A stretch of 59,639 bases of DNA, from NCBI GenBank assembly GCA_003280445.1, contig QCEW01000006.1, forward strand, positions 1-59,639, read 5' to 3'. Under the pieces are notes generated by a model, which worked only from the letters and a program-made list of their open reading frames with translations, searched no databases and was not told where the DNA came from. The first letter of the stretch is position 1. Each line of letters begins with the position of its first letter. A program made the position numbers and the translations under genes. Shown piece after piece: positions 18,785 through 28,843 of the stretch. Origin of the DNA: Prochlorococcus sp. AG-363-A03. Lineage in GTDB: Bacteria > Cyanobacteriota > Cyanobacteriia > PCC-6307 > Cyanobiaceae.

Positions 18785-19699
18785 TCAGCCTCTGCCCATA
18801 ACCATCGTCCCAATACCTGCATCAGTAAAAACTTCTAATAAAAGTGCATGAGGAGTTCTTCCATCAATGATATGGGCAGCATTCACACCCTGGGCAAGAG
18901 AACGAATACAACATTCAACTTTTGGTCTCATACCTCCTTTGACTATCCCTTTGTCAATTAATTCTCTAGCTTCCGATAGACGTATCTTTTCTATTAAAGT
19001 AGATGGGTCATTTTCATGCCTTAAGATACCAGGAGTGTCTGTCAAAAGGATTAATTTTTCGGCACCTAATGCCGCCGCGAGTTCCCCAGCAACAGTATCA
19101 GCATTTATATTGTGTGATCTGCTATCAGGTGAATTAGCTATACTTGAAATGACTGGGACGTAACCTTCCTCAAGAAGAGGGCTTAATATCTTTGTATTTA
19201 CTTTAGCAACTTCTCCAACGAGACCATGACTTCCACCTCCAAGCGTTCTTGCCTCAATAAGTCCCCCATCTATTCCGCATAGTCCAATAGCCAAACTTCC
19301 ATGATTGTTGATTCCACTTACTATCTGTTTATTTACTCTTCCAGCAAGAACCATTTCTACGACATCCATTGTCTCTGTATCGGTAATACGCAAACCATCT
19401 AGGAAAACTGGTTTTATGCCTAATTTTTTCAACCACTGGTTTATTTCTGGCCCACCACCATGAACGACTACTATTTGTACGCCAACAGATGAAAGAAGAG
19501 CTAGATCCCTAAATACTGCATTCTGAAGCGTTTTGTCAGTCATCGCTGAGCCACCATATTTGATTACGATCCTTTTATTTGCAAAACGCTGAATATAAGG
19601 CAGCGCTTCACTTAAGACAGAAACTCTTATTGAATCTTTGTCCGTAAAGGGTTTATAAAAATTCTTATCGGAGTTAGCTTGTTGGTCTTCTTTATTCAT
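18785..19699 (-). CDS. argB: Acetylglutamate kinase
   Basis: ArgB phosphorylates N-acetylglutamate in arginine synthesis, and in cyanobacteria it is the target of the PII protein GlnB. The 304 residues include [81 protein letters not shown] and a final [11 protein letters not shown]. The extended N-terminal helix ahead of [12 protein letters not shown] is the region that permits hexamer formation and PII control in cyanobacteria, so such control is likely. It lies 4 bases after a DUF2854 gene and directly before the DUF3153 gene. Confidence 0.97.
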   Translation of the reverse strand: MNKEDQQANSDKNFYKPFTDKDSIRVSVLSEALPYIQRFANKRIVIKYGGSAMTDKTLQNAVFRDLALLSSVGVQIVVVHGGGPEINQWLKKLGIKPVFLDGLRITDTETMDVVEMVLAGRVNKQIVSGINNHGSLAIGLCGIDGGLIEARTLGGGSHGLVGEVAKVNTKILSPLLEEGYVPVISSIANSPDSRSHNINADTVAGELAAALGAEKLILLTDTPGILRHENDPSTLIEKIRLSEARELIDKGIVKGGMRPKVECCIRSLAQGVNAAHIIDGRTPHALLLEVFTDAGIGTMVMGRG

Positions 19700-19703
19700 T
19701 TTC

Positions 19704-20255
19704 TTATGAATTTTCTTCTTGTTTTTGCGTAAGTAGGGTTAAATCTATTTCACCGGGTGTTGGACAAAATAATTCAGCACATAAACCTTTAGCAAAGAAT
19801 CTTCCTAAACGTTCTTTTTGAGCATTCCATCTTTCTAAGGATACAGCAGCCATTTCAAATCTCATTCGTAATCCATAATTACCATCTTTAACTAACTCTT
19901 CTACTTCTATAAGTTGGGGAGGACTGTCTATGTCCCAAAGTTTTAATACTCTCAGAGACGCTTCAAGCTGGCAAGATTGCCCATAGCGCCATCTGGTCAC
20001 ATCTTTAACTAGTTTTCCTAGCTCTTCAGGAGCTTTATCCCGCTCTGAGGTAAACTTAGTTGCTGGAACTATTCTTTGGGCCGGAGGGACTTCAGTTGTT
20101 TTCAGTGATATACCTATCAGGAAAATAGGTACACCATAAAAGAAAGTTGGAACACTGAGATTTGTTGCATCAGAAAAATAGGCTGTTAGGCCTATTAGAG
20201 AAAGGGAAGCTCCTCCGATAGTGATTAGGCTTGCCGGTGAAAAAAGTTTATTCAT
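19704..20255 (-). CDS. DUF2854 family membrane-associated protein
   Basis: This 183-residue protein has two closely spaced hydrophobic segments (about 10-26 and 34-50), followed by a soluble alpha/beta domain with the recognisable [24 protein letters not shown] and [23 protein letters not shown]. The layout and motifs match DUF2854, a family shared by cyanobacteria and chloroplasts, suggesting a thylakoid-related role that is not defined. It is the first gene of a minus-strand set with argB and the DUF3153 gene. The divergent gap to the next gene is only 53 bases. Confidence 0.82.
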   Translation of the reverse strand: MNKLFSPASLITIGGASLSLIGLTAYFSDATNLSVPTFFYGVPIFLIGISLKTTEVPPAQRIVPATKFTSERDKAPEELGKLVKDVTRWRYGQSCQLEASLRVLKLWDIDSPPQLIEVEELVKDGNYGLRMRFEMAAVSLERWNAQKERLGRFFAKGLCAELFCPTPGEIDLTLLTQKQEENS

Positions 20256-20308
20256 GATTGTAATTTTGGCTAAAATCTGGCGAAGATGGGTTTTCAGGAG
20301 ACAGTCTC

Positions 20309-20500
20309 ATGGCCTCACACCAAAAACAATTTTCTGAGTTAACTGAACTTGTTGACAAACTAAACAAGGATAGAGCTTGGATTCTTGAACAATTAGATCG
20401 AGGTAACTGGCCTGAATTTAGACCAGACTTAGCTGCTTTGGAGAGAGAATTAGGTCAACTCCTAACTAGGGCTACAGAATACATTGAAGAAAATTGTTGA
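20309..20500 (+). CDS. Small conserved helical protein
   Basis: A 63-residue acidic, wholly helical protein begins at ATG (MASHQKQFSELTELVDKLNKDR). It has a WPEFRPDLAALERELGQLL segment and a terminal cysteine. There is no membrane segment. A regular heptad of leucines suggests a coiled coil. I have the impression it is conserved across marine picocyanobacteria, but the function is unknown. It stands alone between two minus-strand genes. Confidence 0.7.
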   Translation: MASHQKQFSELTELVDKLNKDRAWILEQLDRGNWPEFRPDLAALERELGQLLTRATEYIEENC

Positions 20501-20504
20501 TTTT

Positions 20505-20942
20505 TTAAAATGGAATGTCATCTGTATCTGGTACTAATGGTGAACTGTCCCATCTGACACCCTCATTATTAAGAGAATTTGTTGAATCGCTTTTTAAATT
20601 TGACTCAGTTTTATAAGGTGCTGATGCAATTGCTGTATTAGAAGAAAAGGGGTGAATTCTTGAAAGAGTAAATTCAGCTTGCTTTTCTTTGGTCCCATCT
20701 TGTCGAGGCACAGTATTCATTCTTAAACGACCTTCTATTACTAATTTAGTATTGACTTGAACAGTGTTTTGAAGTTCTTCTGCTAACTTTCCCCAACCAA
20801 CTACCTTGATTGAGCAGGGAGGGTCATCAGTACGGAGGCTATCAAATTCAACTTCTATTTCAGCTAGTGGAGTTTTGTTGTCTTGTGTAAAACGAACTGT
20901 TGGGGCCTTCTTTACCAAAACCTCAAGCATGCAATGGTTCAT
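20505..20942 (-). CDS. ssb: Single-stranded DNA-binding protein
   Basis: The OB-fold domain covers about residues 3-98 (LAEIEVEFDSL, IKVVGWGKLAEELQNTV, LVIEGRLRMNTV). A short linker leads to the acidic tip DTDDIPF, the standard site for binding partner proteins, among which PriA (also in this window) is known. At 145 residues it is of normal size for this lineage. The order near the N-terminus is the divergent cyanobacterial type, not the E. coli type. It is divergent from cobK with only a 13-base gap, so the promoters must overlap the genes. Confidence 0.9.
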   Translation of the reverse strand: MNHCMLEVLVKKAPTVRFTQDNKTPLAEIEVEFDSLRTDDPPCSIKVVGWGKLAEELQNTVQVNTKLVIEGRLRMNTVPRQDGTKEKQAEFTLSRIHPFSSNTAIASAPYKTESNLKSDSTNSLNNEGVRWDSSPLVPDTDDIPF

Positions 20943-20955
20943 TTTTTTTTAGTTA

Positions 20956-21777
20956 TTGTGTTTTATCTTGATTGATATAAGGGAAAAATGCCAGCCACGT
21001 CTTTGGTTGTTAACAGGAACTGGCGAAGGTCCTGTCTTCGCTCAGTCTCTATTGAAAGAAGGCTGGAAAATTACTGTTAGTGTTGTTTCGGATAGAGCCT
21101 CAATTCCATATGAAAAATTAAATTTAGAGAAAATATTAATTGGTGCCTTGAATACGGAGGAAGAGATTAGAGGCGTTATTCTAAATGAAAGAATTCATCG
21201 AAATGGATTCCATTGTGTTATAGACCTGACTCACCCATTTGCGACAAAAATTACACGATCAATTTCAGTAATTTGTAATGAACTAGGCCAACCATTTATT
21301 AGATATCAAAGATCTATCGAAAATATTTCAAATGCATTTTTAATACAAAAATTTAGTGATTTAGAAAATTTTGATCTAAACAAAAAATCTATTTTGCTTG
21401 CTTTAGGAGTCAGACATCTTCAAGAAGCATTGACTTTTGCAAGAAATTCAGGAGCAAATGTTTATGCAAGAGTTTTAGCTAATCCGGAAAGTATTAGAAA
21501 AACTTTGTCTTCATCAATTCAAAAAACAAATTATGCGGTATTAAACCCCTCAGCATCTAGGAATGGAAAAATAGAAAAAGCACTTGTTAGGCAATGGAAT
21601 ATTGATTGCATCATTTGTAGACAATCAGGGGGAAGAAATGAAACCTTATGGCACCAAATTTGTTTAAGTATGGGAATTAGCCTCTTCTTGTTGGAAAGAC
21701 CTGCTGAATTTAAACATATAAATTCAGTAGATAGCTATGAAAAATTAGTTAAAAGATTGAAATCTATTAGCATGTAA
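20956..21777 (+). CDS. cobK: Precorrin-6A (cobalt-precorrin-6A) reductase
   Basis: CobK/CbiJ reduces the macrocycle in cobalamin synthesis using NADPH. The 273 residues show RLWLLTGTGEGPVFAQSLLKEGW (nucleotide loop), CVIDLTHPFATKITRSI, PFIRYQR, and a late CIICRQSGGRNE, all typical. The start is uncertain: TTG at 20956 is used, but another in-frame TTG at 20968 would be equally good. It lies upstream of cutA on the same strand, 19 bases away. Its partner cobO is elsewhere in the window. Confidence 0.9.
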   Translation: MCFILIDIREKCQPRLWLLTGTGEGPVFAQSLLKEGWKITVSVVSDRASIPYEKLNLEKILIGALNTEEEIRGVILNERIHRNGFHCVIDLTHPFATKITRSISVICNELGQPFIRYQRSIENISNAFLIQKFSDLENFDLNKKSILLALGVRHLQEALTFARNSGANVYARVLANPESIRKTLSSSIQKTNYAVLNPSASRNGKIEKALVRQWNIDCIICRQSGGRNETLWHQICLSMGISLFLLERPAEFKHINSVDSYEKLVKRLKSISM

Positions 21778-21796
21778 TTAAAAGTATTTAAAGATT

Positions 21797-22126
21797 GTGG
21801 CTTTGTCTGATTTTAATAAAGAAATGTATTTGATTATAACTACAGAAGTTGACAAAAAACATGCATCAAAATTAGCTGATTTACTCTTAAGAGAGAAATT
21901 AATACCTTGTGTAACTTTTAAAGAAATTGAATCGAGTTTTTGGTGGAAAGGAAATATAAATCAATCAAAGGAAGTACAATTAATGATTAAATGTAAGAAG
22001 GAAAATATAAATAATGTTTGTAATAAGATTGCAGAGTGGCACAGCTATGAAGTTCCTGAAATATTATATTTTTGTGTTTCAAGTAATAAAATTTATCATA
22101 ACTGGGTGAATTCTATTTGCGCTTAG
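21797..22126 (+). CDS. cutA: CutA divalent-cation tolerance protein
   Basis: This 109-residue trimeric ferredoxin-like protein begins at GTG. It contains TTEVDKKHASKLADLLL, the signature CVTFKEIESSFWWKGNI, and HSYEVPEILYF with the strictly kept HxYExPE core. CutA proteins bind copper and affect metal tolerance, though the mechanism is not settled. It overlaps nothing, follows cobK and converges on the PfkB gene. Confidence 0.93.
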   Translation: MALSDFNKEMYLIITTEVDKKHASKLADLLLREKLIPCVTFKEIESSFWWKGNINQSKEVQLMIKCKKENINNVCNKIAEWHSYEVPEILYFCVSSNKIYHNWVNSICA

Positions 22127-22136
22127 GATGTGATTC

Positions 22137-23138
22137 CTATAAATGTGAATTGATCAAATTTAAAAGGTTAGTATTGGAACGGGAACCTAATTGAGTAACT
22201 ATCTGTCCTGCACAAATAGATCCAATTTTTGCAGATAATTCTGGCTTTAGGCCATCTGCAAGCCCTTTTAAAAAACCTCCAGCATAAAGATCTCCTGCAC
22301 CTGTGGTATCAATAGCCTTTCCAAGAAAGAAGGGATCTATTTTTATTTCTTTACCATTTGAAATTAGAATTGAGCCTTGCTCACCAATTGTGACTGCAGC
22401 AAGATCACATTTTTTTTTCAATTCTTCAAGTGCTGTATTTAGAGAAGAAGTTTTATACAAAGTTGTTATTTCATCTTTATTAGCAAATAATATATCTACA
22501 TGATCTTCAACTAGTTTTATAAAACTTTCGCGGTGTCTACTTACACAAAATGAATCAGAAAGGGATAGAGCAACTTTTCGACCAGCATTTTTAGCTATTT
22601 CTGCAGCTTTAATAAATGCATTTTTAGCGGCTGGATTATCCCATAGGTATCCCTCTAAATATAGAATTTTTGCTTCTTTGACTGTTGAGAGGTCAATATC
22701 TTTAGGTTCTAAGAGAACAGAAGCGCCGAGATAAGTGCACATAGTTCTCTGAGCATCAGGAGTAACAAAAATTAGGCATCTTGCAGTCGAGGGGCCAACG
22801 GATATTGGTGGAGTCTTGAAAATAGTCCCAGTTGTTGATATCTCCTCTGTAAAGATTTTCCCTAACTTGTCATCTTTTACCCTTCCAATAAAGGCTGCTT
22901 TTCCTCCTAACTGGGCTACACATGCTAATGAATTAGCAACAGAACCTCCTGACCTTTGAATTTTCTTCGTAGTCATTTCATAAAGTTCTCTGGCTTTGTT
23001 TTCATCAATCAATGTCATTGAACCTTTGTTGAAAGAGAGTCTTTCTAGGAGAGAATCATCTGTTGTCGTTAATACGTCTACGATTGCATTGCCAACGCCT
23101 ACTATGTCAAGTGAAGAGTCGTTTTTCTTATTAGTCAT
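22137..23138 (-). CDS. PfkB-family kinase, adenosine-kinase-like
   Basis: This 333-residue ribokinase-fold enzyme has the N-terminal GVGNAIVDVL, a GGSVANSLACVAQLGGKAAFIGRVKDDKLG segment, and the catalytic C-terminal DTTGAGDLYAGGFLKGL with the base Asp. The fit is closest to adenosine or nucleoside/sugar kinases of the cyanobacterial type. Adenosine is a guess supported by its position directly after purA, the adenylosuccinate synthetase gene. It is the last gene of the proS - psb27 - purA - pfkB run. Confidence 0.85.
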   Translation of the reverse strand: MTNKKNDSSLDIVGVGNAIVDVLTTTDDSLLERLSFNKGSMTLIDENKARELYEMTTKKIQRSGGSVANSLACVAQLGGKAAFIGRVKDDKLGKIFTEEISTTGTIFKTPPISVGPSTARCLIFVTPDAQRTMCTYLGASVLLEPKDIDLSTVKEAKILYLEGYLWDNPAAKNAFIKAAEIAKNAGRKVALSLSDSFCVSRHRESFIKLVEDHVDILFANKDEITTLYKTSSLNTALEELKKKCDLAAVTIGEQGSILISNGKEIKIDPFFLGKAIDTTGAGDLYAGGFLKGLADGLKPELSAKIGSICAGQIVTQLGSRSNTNLLNLINSHL

Positions 23139-23178
23139 TTAGTTGATTTGAAAAGCATGAAAGTATATGTTTTTCCCT

Positions 23179-24561
<1,383 letters not shown>

Positions 24562-24572
24562 TCAAAGAAATG

Positions 24573-24593
24573 AATTAAAGATTATCTTTAATT
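24573..24593. repeat. Near-perfect palindrome across the psb27 stop codon
   Basis: AATTAAAGAT, one base, ATCTTTAATT: the 10-bp arms have a 1-base centre and span the end of psb27 and the gap before purA. It has no usable hairpin loop and no long T run. It may be a protein-binding site or simply a chance palindrome in AT-rich DNA. Confidence 0.3.
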
Positions 24594-25022
24594 ATCTCTA
24601 ACCGCCAATTTTTCTGCCTTAGATAGTTCTTTGTTTAACCTCTCTTTGAGATTTTCAGGAACTGGTCTGTTTGCAAAAGTTTTGTAATGTCCTGATAAAG
24701 CATTTAAGGCTGTCTGCATTGTTGTAAAGGTCGTGGAAGTATTTACTTGGGATCGATTTCTATATCTTGAAATGTAATCACTTATTAGAAAAACAGCATC
24801 TTTTTCTGCGTCTGAGAGCCCTTTATCTTCTTTGGGTAAAGTTATGGTTTCTTTTAGGGCTGAAGAGACTGCAATCGTGTCTTTTGCAAAATCTCCAGTC
24901 ATTAGTGTTTTAGCTGCATTCACTTCTGAAGCGAATTGGAAGAATATGAGGCAGAAGCCAAGGCAAATAGCCAAAGCTGCCCTCACCAACCTTATGGAGA
25001 GGTGATGAAAGGCAGAAATCAT
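24588..25022 (-). CDS. psb27: Photosystem II assembly protein Psb27
   Basis: Psb27 binds the lumenal side of CP43 during photosystem II assembly and repair. I chose the ATG at 25022, which gives 144 residues with a basic N-region, a hydrophobic core and VNA as a likely signal cleavage site. TTG/ATG starts at 25067 and 25058 are also open. The mature four-helix region has the family segment DAVFLISDYISRYRNR and ALNALSGHYKTFANRPVP. Unlike the lipidated Synechocystis protein there is no lipobox cysteine. It follows proS closely. Confidence 0.92.
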   Translation of the reverse strand: MISAFHHLSIRLVRAALAICLGFCLIFFQFASEVNAAKTLMTGDFAKDTIAVSSALKETITLPKEDKGLSDAEKDAVFLISDYISRYRNRSQVNTSTTFTTMQTALNALSGHYKTFANRPVPENLKERLNKELSKAEKLAVRDN

Positions 25023-25068
25023 GTTTTTTTTGCAGTTACATAAGACTTTAGAGTCCATTGGGCTCAAT

Positions 25069-26859
25069 TTATAGTTTTTCAGTATTAAATTCTTCAGAAA
25101 GTTTTTTAAAAACCGAGTTTAGATCTAATAACTCTGTAGTTTTTGTTTTTCTAGAATGTAATTCAACCAATCCAGAGCTAGCTTCTCTGCCAGCAACAAT
25201 TCTCCATGGGATGCCAATAAGATCTGCGTCTTTAAACTTTATTCCGGCTCTCTCATCCCTATCGTCAAGTAGAGCATCGAATCGATTTTCTATTAATTTT
25301 AAATAGATATCTTCAGCTAAACTTTTTTGTTCAGTATTTTTTATGTTGGCAATAATAATTATAACTTCAAAAGGAGCAATGGATTCTGGCCAAATAATAC
25401 CTAAATCATCGTGATTTTGTTCTACGGCTGCTTGAGCTAATCTGGAAATACCAATCCCATAGCACCCCATCCAAAAGTGGTCTTCAATACCTTTATCATT
25501 AGTAAAAGTAGCATTTAGTGATTTTGAATACTTAGTTCCTAATTGAAATATGTGCCCTATTTCTATACCTCTGCACTCTTGAAGCTTTTGTGTTTTATCA
25601 TGGACGCATCTATCTCCAGGCTTGGCTTTTCTAATATCACATATCAACTGCTGAGTATCAATTAAACCCCAGTTATAAAATATTTTATGTTCGTCTTTGA
25701 TATTGTTTCCACATATAAAACTTTTAAGATCTTTTACAGAATTGTCGGCAATTCTTATGAATTTTTTTTCCCATACTTTTGCTTTTGATAGTAAATTATC
25801 TTTAAGATCAGGACCTATAAAGCCAAATGGAAGATCAGTAATACCTTCCTTTTTTATATCTTCACTAGAAATTATTCTTATATCCAGTACAGTTTGTTTT
25901 AATTTATGAGATATTTCATTTGAAAGTTTAATATCATTTATTTCTTGGTCTCCCCTAATACTTACTAGGACTGGATATTTTTTATTATCATCACACGTCG
26001 CTATATAGGCTAATACTTTTACAATTTGACTTGAGTGGAAGTTGTTGTATTGACATAATTCCTCTATAGTTTTTTGATTAGGGGTTTGAATTATCGAAGG
26101 TTTATTAACCTCTAATAATTCTCCCTCTTCGATAACGGAGATAGCTTTCTCTTGATTAGCCCCATATTTACCATCAGAACTTATTAAAATTAAGTCTTCC
26201 CCAGATTCAGCAGTTACCATAAATTCTTGAGATGCTGCACCTCCAATAGCTCCACTGTCTGCTTCGACACAAACAAAATCTAGACCACATCTTGTGAATA
26301 TATTTTGATAGGCACTTCTCATTTCTGAATAAGTTGATTGAAGATCAATCTCATTTGCATGAAAGGAATAAGCATCCTTCATAATGAATTCTCTACTTCT
26401 CATTAATCCAAATCTTGGCCTTATTTCATCTCTGAATTTTGTTTGAATTTGGAATATATTTATTGGTAATTGTTTGTAGGAGTGAATAGTTTGAGAAATT
26501 ATTTGAGTAATTACTTCTTCATGAGTTGGCCCCAGGCCTAATTCTTTACCTTGTCTATCTTTAAGGCTAAACATAATTCCTTCGCCTTCTGTGTAAGACT
26601 TCCATCTCCCACTTTTTTCCCATATCTCTGAAGGTTGAAGTTGAGGGAGAAGCGTTTGAAGGCAACCTTTCGTTGATAACTCTTCTTCAACTATTAGGGT
26701 TATTTTTTTTAGAACCTTCCAAAGCAATGGCATATATGCATAAATACCTCCTGTAAGACGTTTAATGAAACCTCCTCTTACAAGTAACTGATGAGAAATT
26801 ATATCTGCTTCCGCGGGTACGTCTCTAAGAGTGATCAGCATTAGGCGGGAGACGCGCAT
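25069..26859 (-). CDS. proS: Prolyl-tRNA synthetase (bacterial type)
   Basis: This class II synthetase charges tRNA-Pro. The 596 residues carry motif 1 (GGIYAYMPL), motif 2 (TKFRDEIRPRFGLMRSREFIMKDAYSFH), an inserted editing domain in the middle, motif 3 (GIGISRLAQAAVEQ), and an anticodon-binding domain at the end (DDRDERAGIKFKDADLIGIPWRIVAG). It is thus the bacterial ProS type with cis-editing. The ATG start follows a 173-base divergent gap. It heads the proS - psb27 - purA - pfkB run. Confidence 0.97.
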   Translation of the reverse strand: MRVSRLMLITLRDVPAEADIISHQLLVRGGFIKRLTGGIYAYMPLLWKVLKKITLIVEEELSTKGCLQTLLPQLQPSEIWEKSGRWKSYTEGEGIMFSLKDRQGKELGLGPTHEEVITQIISQTIHSYKQLPINIFQIQTKFRDEIRPRFGLMRSREFIMKDAYSFHANEIDLQSTYSEMRSAYQNIFTRCGLDFVCVEADSGAIGGAASQEFMVTAESGEDLILISSDGKYGANQEKAISVIEEGELLEVNKPSIIQTPNQKTIEELCQYNNFHSSQIVKVLAYIATCDDNKKYPVLVSIRGDQEINDIKLSNEISHKLKQTVLDIRIISSEDIKKEGITDLPFGFIGPDLKDNLLSKAKVWEKKFIRIADNSVKDLKSFICGNNIKDEHKIFYNWGLIDTQQLICDIRKAKPGDRCVHDKTQKLQECRGIEIGHIFQLGTKYSKSLNATFTNDKGIEDHFWMGCYGIGISRLAQAAVEQNHDDLGIIWPESIAPFEVIIIIANIKNTEQKSLAEDIYLKLIENRFDALLDDRDERAGIKFKDADLIGIPWRIVAGREASSGLVELHSRKTKTTELLDLNSVFKKLSEEFNTEKL

Positions 26860-27032
26860 GAGCCTAAAATTTAAATCTTTATGAGATTAGTACTTTGTGT
26901 GTTGGCCATAAGAATATCTATATAGATTGTGCGGGAATCATGTTGTTTTTTTAAAGTGTCCAAATGTACATGGTGTTAATTTGATTATTCTGCTAACTTC
27001 TTCCCATGTTTTTCTAGAAGCTTTCTTTAGCA

Positions 27033-27494
27033 ATGTTTAAAGGGTCAGTTAATTCAGGAACAAATGGAAGATCAGAGGAGTCTTTAGATAAAGGATTTAA
27101 TACGGCTTCTAATCCAAGTGAATCATTATTGACCATTGACGAAGTTCAGAAAACATTGAACAGATCTAGAGCTTCAGTATACAGATACACAAATACTGAC
27201 ACTAGAAATTTAAATCCTCCTTTCAATCCCAGAAAACTAAACACTGAATTTAGAAGTGATCAAAAAGATCAATTACTCTTTCATCCCAATGAAGTTGCAA
27301 GGTTTGCAAAAGAAATACTAAGGATTAAAGAAGTAACCGTAGAAATATTTAGTTCTCCATCATCTGAAACTCAAAATATTCTAAATGCAATACTTGATGA
27401 GTTGAAAACAATAAGAAATAAACTTGATGGACAATCTGATAGTAATCAGTCTATTTCTAATCATTTACAAGATACTGATAGAAAGGCTGCTTAG
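27033..27494 (+). CDS. Small HTH DNA-binding protein, excisionase/MerR-like
   Basis: Residues 35-55 of 153 (LLTIDEVQKTLNRSRASVYRY) form a helix-turn-helix of the excisionase/MerR group, followed by a wing-like region (FHPNEVARFAKEIL) and a C-terminal coiled-coil stretch (ILDELKTIRNKL) that could dimerise. The N-terminal 30 residues are disordered. No recombinase lies next to it. It is more likely a regulator, and an inverted repeat sits just downstream. Function and target are unknown. Confidence 0.65.
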   Translation: MFKGSVNSGTNGRSEESLDKGFNTASNPSESLLTIDEVQKTLNRSRASVYRYTNTDTRNLNPPFNPRKLNTEFRSDQKDQLLFHPNEVARFAKEILRIKEVTVEIFSSPSSETQNILNAILDELKTIRNKLDGQSDSNQSISNHLQDTDRKAA

Positions 27495-27502
27495 TTTTTC
27501 TT

Positions 27503-27567
27503 AAATGTGAGATAATATCTATATAATTTTATTTGAATTAAGTCTTTTAATTGATTTTCTCACATTT
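27503..27567. repeat. 10-bp perfect inverted repeat downstream of the HTH gene
   Basis: AAATGTGAGA (27503-27512) and TCTCACATTT (27558-27567) are separated by 45 AT-rich bases that contain a further short repeat. The pair fills most of the gap before the small membrane gene, so it could be an operator for the HTH protein. It could also be chance, since arms of this length are expected a few times per window. Confidence 0.35.
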
Positions 27568-27597
27568 GACTAACGGTTTATCTATTCCAGACACTAT

Positions 27598-27846
27598 ATG
27601 GATTTAGAACCACATTTAATTAAGAAGCAATCTTCTGAGCTTGATCCTCCTTGGCTTAGTAAAGAACAAGATCAATTATCGTCTGATGATGAAGATCCTT
27701 ACAGTTTTAATAGTACTTCTACTTCTCTAATTGGTCTGGTAATAGTATTCGTAATGCTTGGAATACCATTATTTGCTGTAATTAGTGAAAGGCCAGAAAC
27801 AACAAAAATCATACCTACTTCAATAAAGCAAAATGGACCTGAGTGA
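27598..27846 (+). CDS. Small single-span membrane protein
   Basis: An 82-residue protein starts at ATG. It has a hydrophilic acidic N-terminal half and one membrane segment (about 43-63, LIGLVIVFVMLGIPLFAVIS), then a short tail. I recognise no family. Its end overlaps the start of the pyrophosphatase gene by 14 bases in another frame, which supports both being translated, with coupling. Confidence 0.6.
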   Translation: MDLEPHLIKKQSSELDPPWLSKEQDQLSSDDEDPYSFNSTSTSLIGLVIVFVMLGIPLFAVISERPETTKIIPTSIKQNGPE

Positions 27847-28360
27847 TCTTCCTCCTTCACCATCTCCTGGATTAGTAAATCTAGTTGTAGAGATTCCTGC
27901 TGGGAGCAGAAATAAATATGAATATTTTAGTTCTGCAGGAATTATGGCTCTAGATAGAGTTTTGCATTCTTCAGTGAGATATCCATTTGATTATGGATTT
28001 ATTCCAAATACTCTCGCTGAGGATGGAGCCCCGCTTGATGCAATGGTTGTTATGGAGGAACCTACTTTTGCAGGTTGCTTGATTCAGGCCAGACCTATAG
28101 GCGTTCTTGATATGCATGATTCAGGGGCCTACGATGGCAAACTTTTATGCATACCTACTGCAGATCCAAGACAAAGAGAGATTACTACTATTAAACAAAT
28201 AGCTCAGAACCAATTGGAGGATGTTGCTGAGTTTTTTAGAACCTACAAAAGCTTGGAAGGTAGGGTGATCGTAATAGACGGATGGAGAGACTATGATGCT
28301 GTCGATGAATTATTAAAAAGCTGCATAGAGGCACATCATTCTGAGGTGAAAAGAAAATAA
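27833..28360 (+). CDS. ppa: Inorganic pyrophosphatase, family I, paralogue 2 (altered signature)
   Basis: This 175-residue protein matches the standard cyanobacterial soluble pyrophosphatase: EIPAGSRNKYEY with E20, K28 and E30, R42, Y50, Y54, D96, D101, K103, and FRTYKSLEG. The family signature, normally DGDPxD, reads DGAPLD at residues 64-69, so the position equal to E. coli Asp67 is alanine. That Asp takes part in water activation and metal binding in the family. Whether this copy is fully active is open. It overlaps the upstream small gene by 14 bases. Confidence 0.9.
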   Translation: MDLSDLPPSPSPGLVNLVVEIPAGSRNKYEYFSSAGIMALDRVLHSSVRYPFDYGFIPNTLAEDGAPLDAMVVMEEPTFAGCLIQARPIGVLDMHDSGAYDGKLLCIPTADPRQREITTIKQIAQNQLEDVAEFFRTYKSLEGRVIVIDGWRDYDAVDELLKSCIEAHHSEVKRK

Positions 28361-28413
28361 ATATTTTAATCTTACTTTCTTGGATAAACTAATTATTTAA
28401 ATGCTTTAAAAAC

Positions 28414-28761
28414 TTGAAATTATTTAGTTATTCTGCATGCTCAACTTGTCGTAGAGCGATTAAGTGGCTCAAAAGTAACGACATTACCTTTGAATTAATT
28501 GATCTTTTAAAATCTCCTCCGTCCAAGGAAATGCTTATCTCAGCTAGTGAGCTATATGGGGATAGAAAATATCTTCTAAATACTAGTGGGGCTATATATC
28601 GTTCCATTGGTTCGGATGTTGTCAAAAAAATGACTGATTTTGAATTGTTTGAGCAACTTGTTAAGGAACCAAGATTGATAAAGAGACCTTTCTTATATAA
28701 ATCTATTAATTGCTTTTTGGTTGGATTTAAAGAAGAAAAGTGGGCTGAAAAATTACTTTGA
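28414..28761 (+). CDS. ArsC/Spx-family protein
   Basis: This 115-residue thioredoxin-fold protein begins at TTG (MKLFSYSACSTCRRAIKWL). It has the CxxC pair CSTC, the LIDLLKSPPSKEMLI segment and the characteristic RLIKRPFLYK. Family members act as arsenate reductases or, in Firmicutes, as the Spx transcription regulator. Here the redox CxxC is intact, but no arsenic gene is nearby. Function is undecided between reductase and regulator. Confidence 0.82.
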   Translation: MKLFSYSACSTCRRAIKWLKSNDITFELIDLLKSPPSKEMLISASELYGDRKYLLNTSGAIYRSIGSDVVKKMTDFELFEQLVKEPRLIKRPFLYKSINCFLVGFKEEKWAEKLL

Positions 28762-28843
28762 AATTCAGATCAGATCTACCATTGACTTAAAACAGGTAGC
28801 CTTTATAAATAAAGTAAACTATATATTTATTAATGATAAACAA

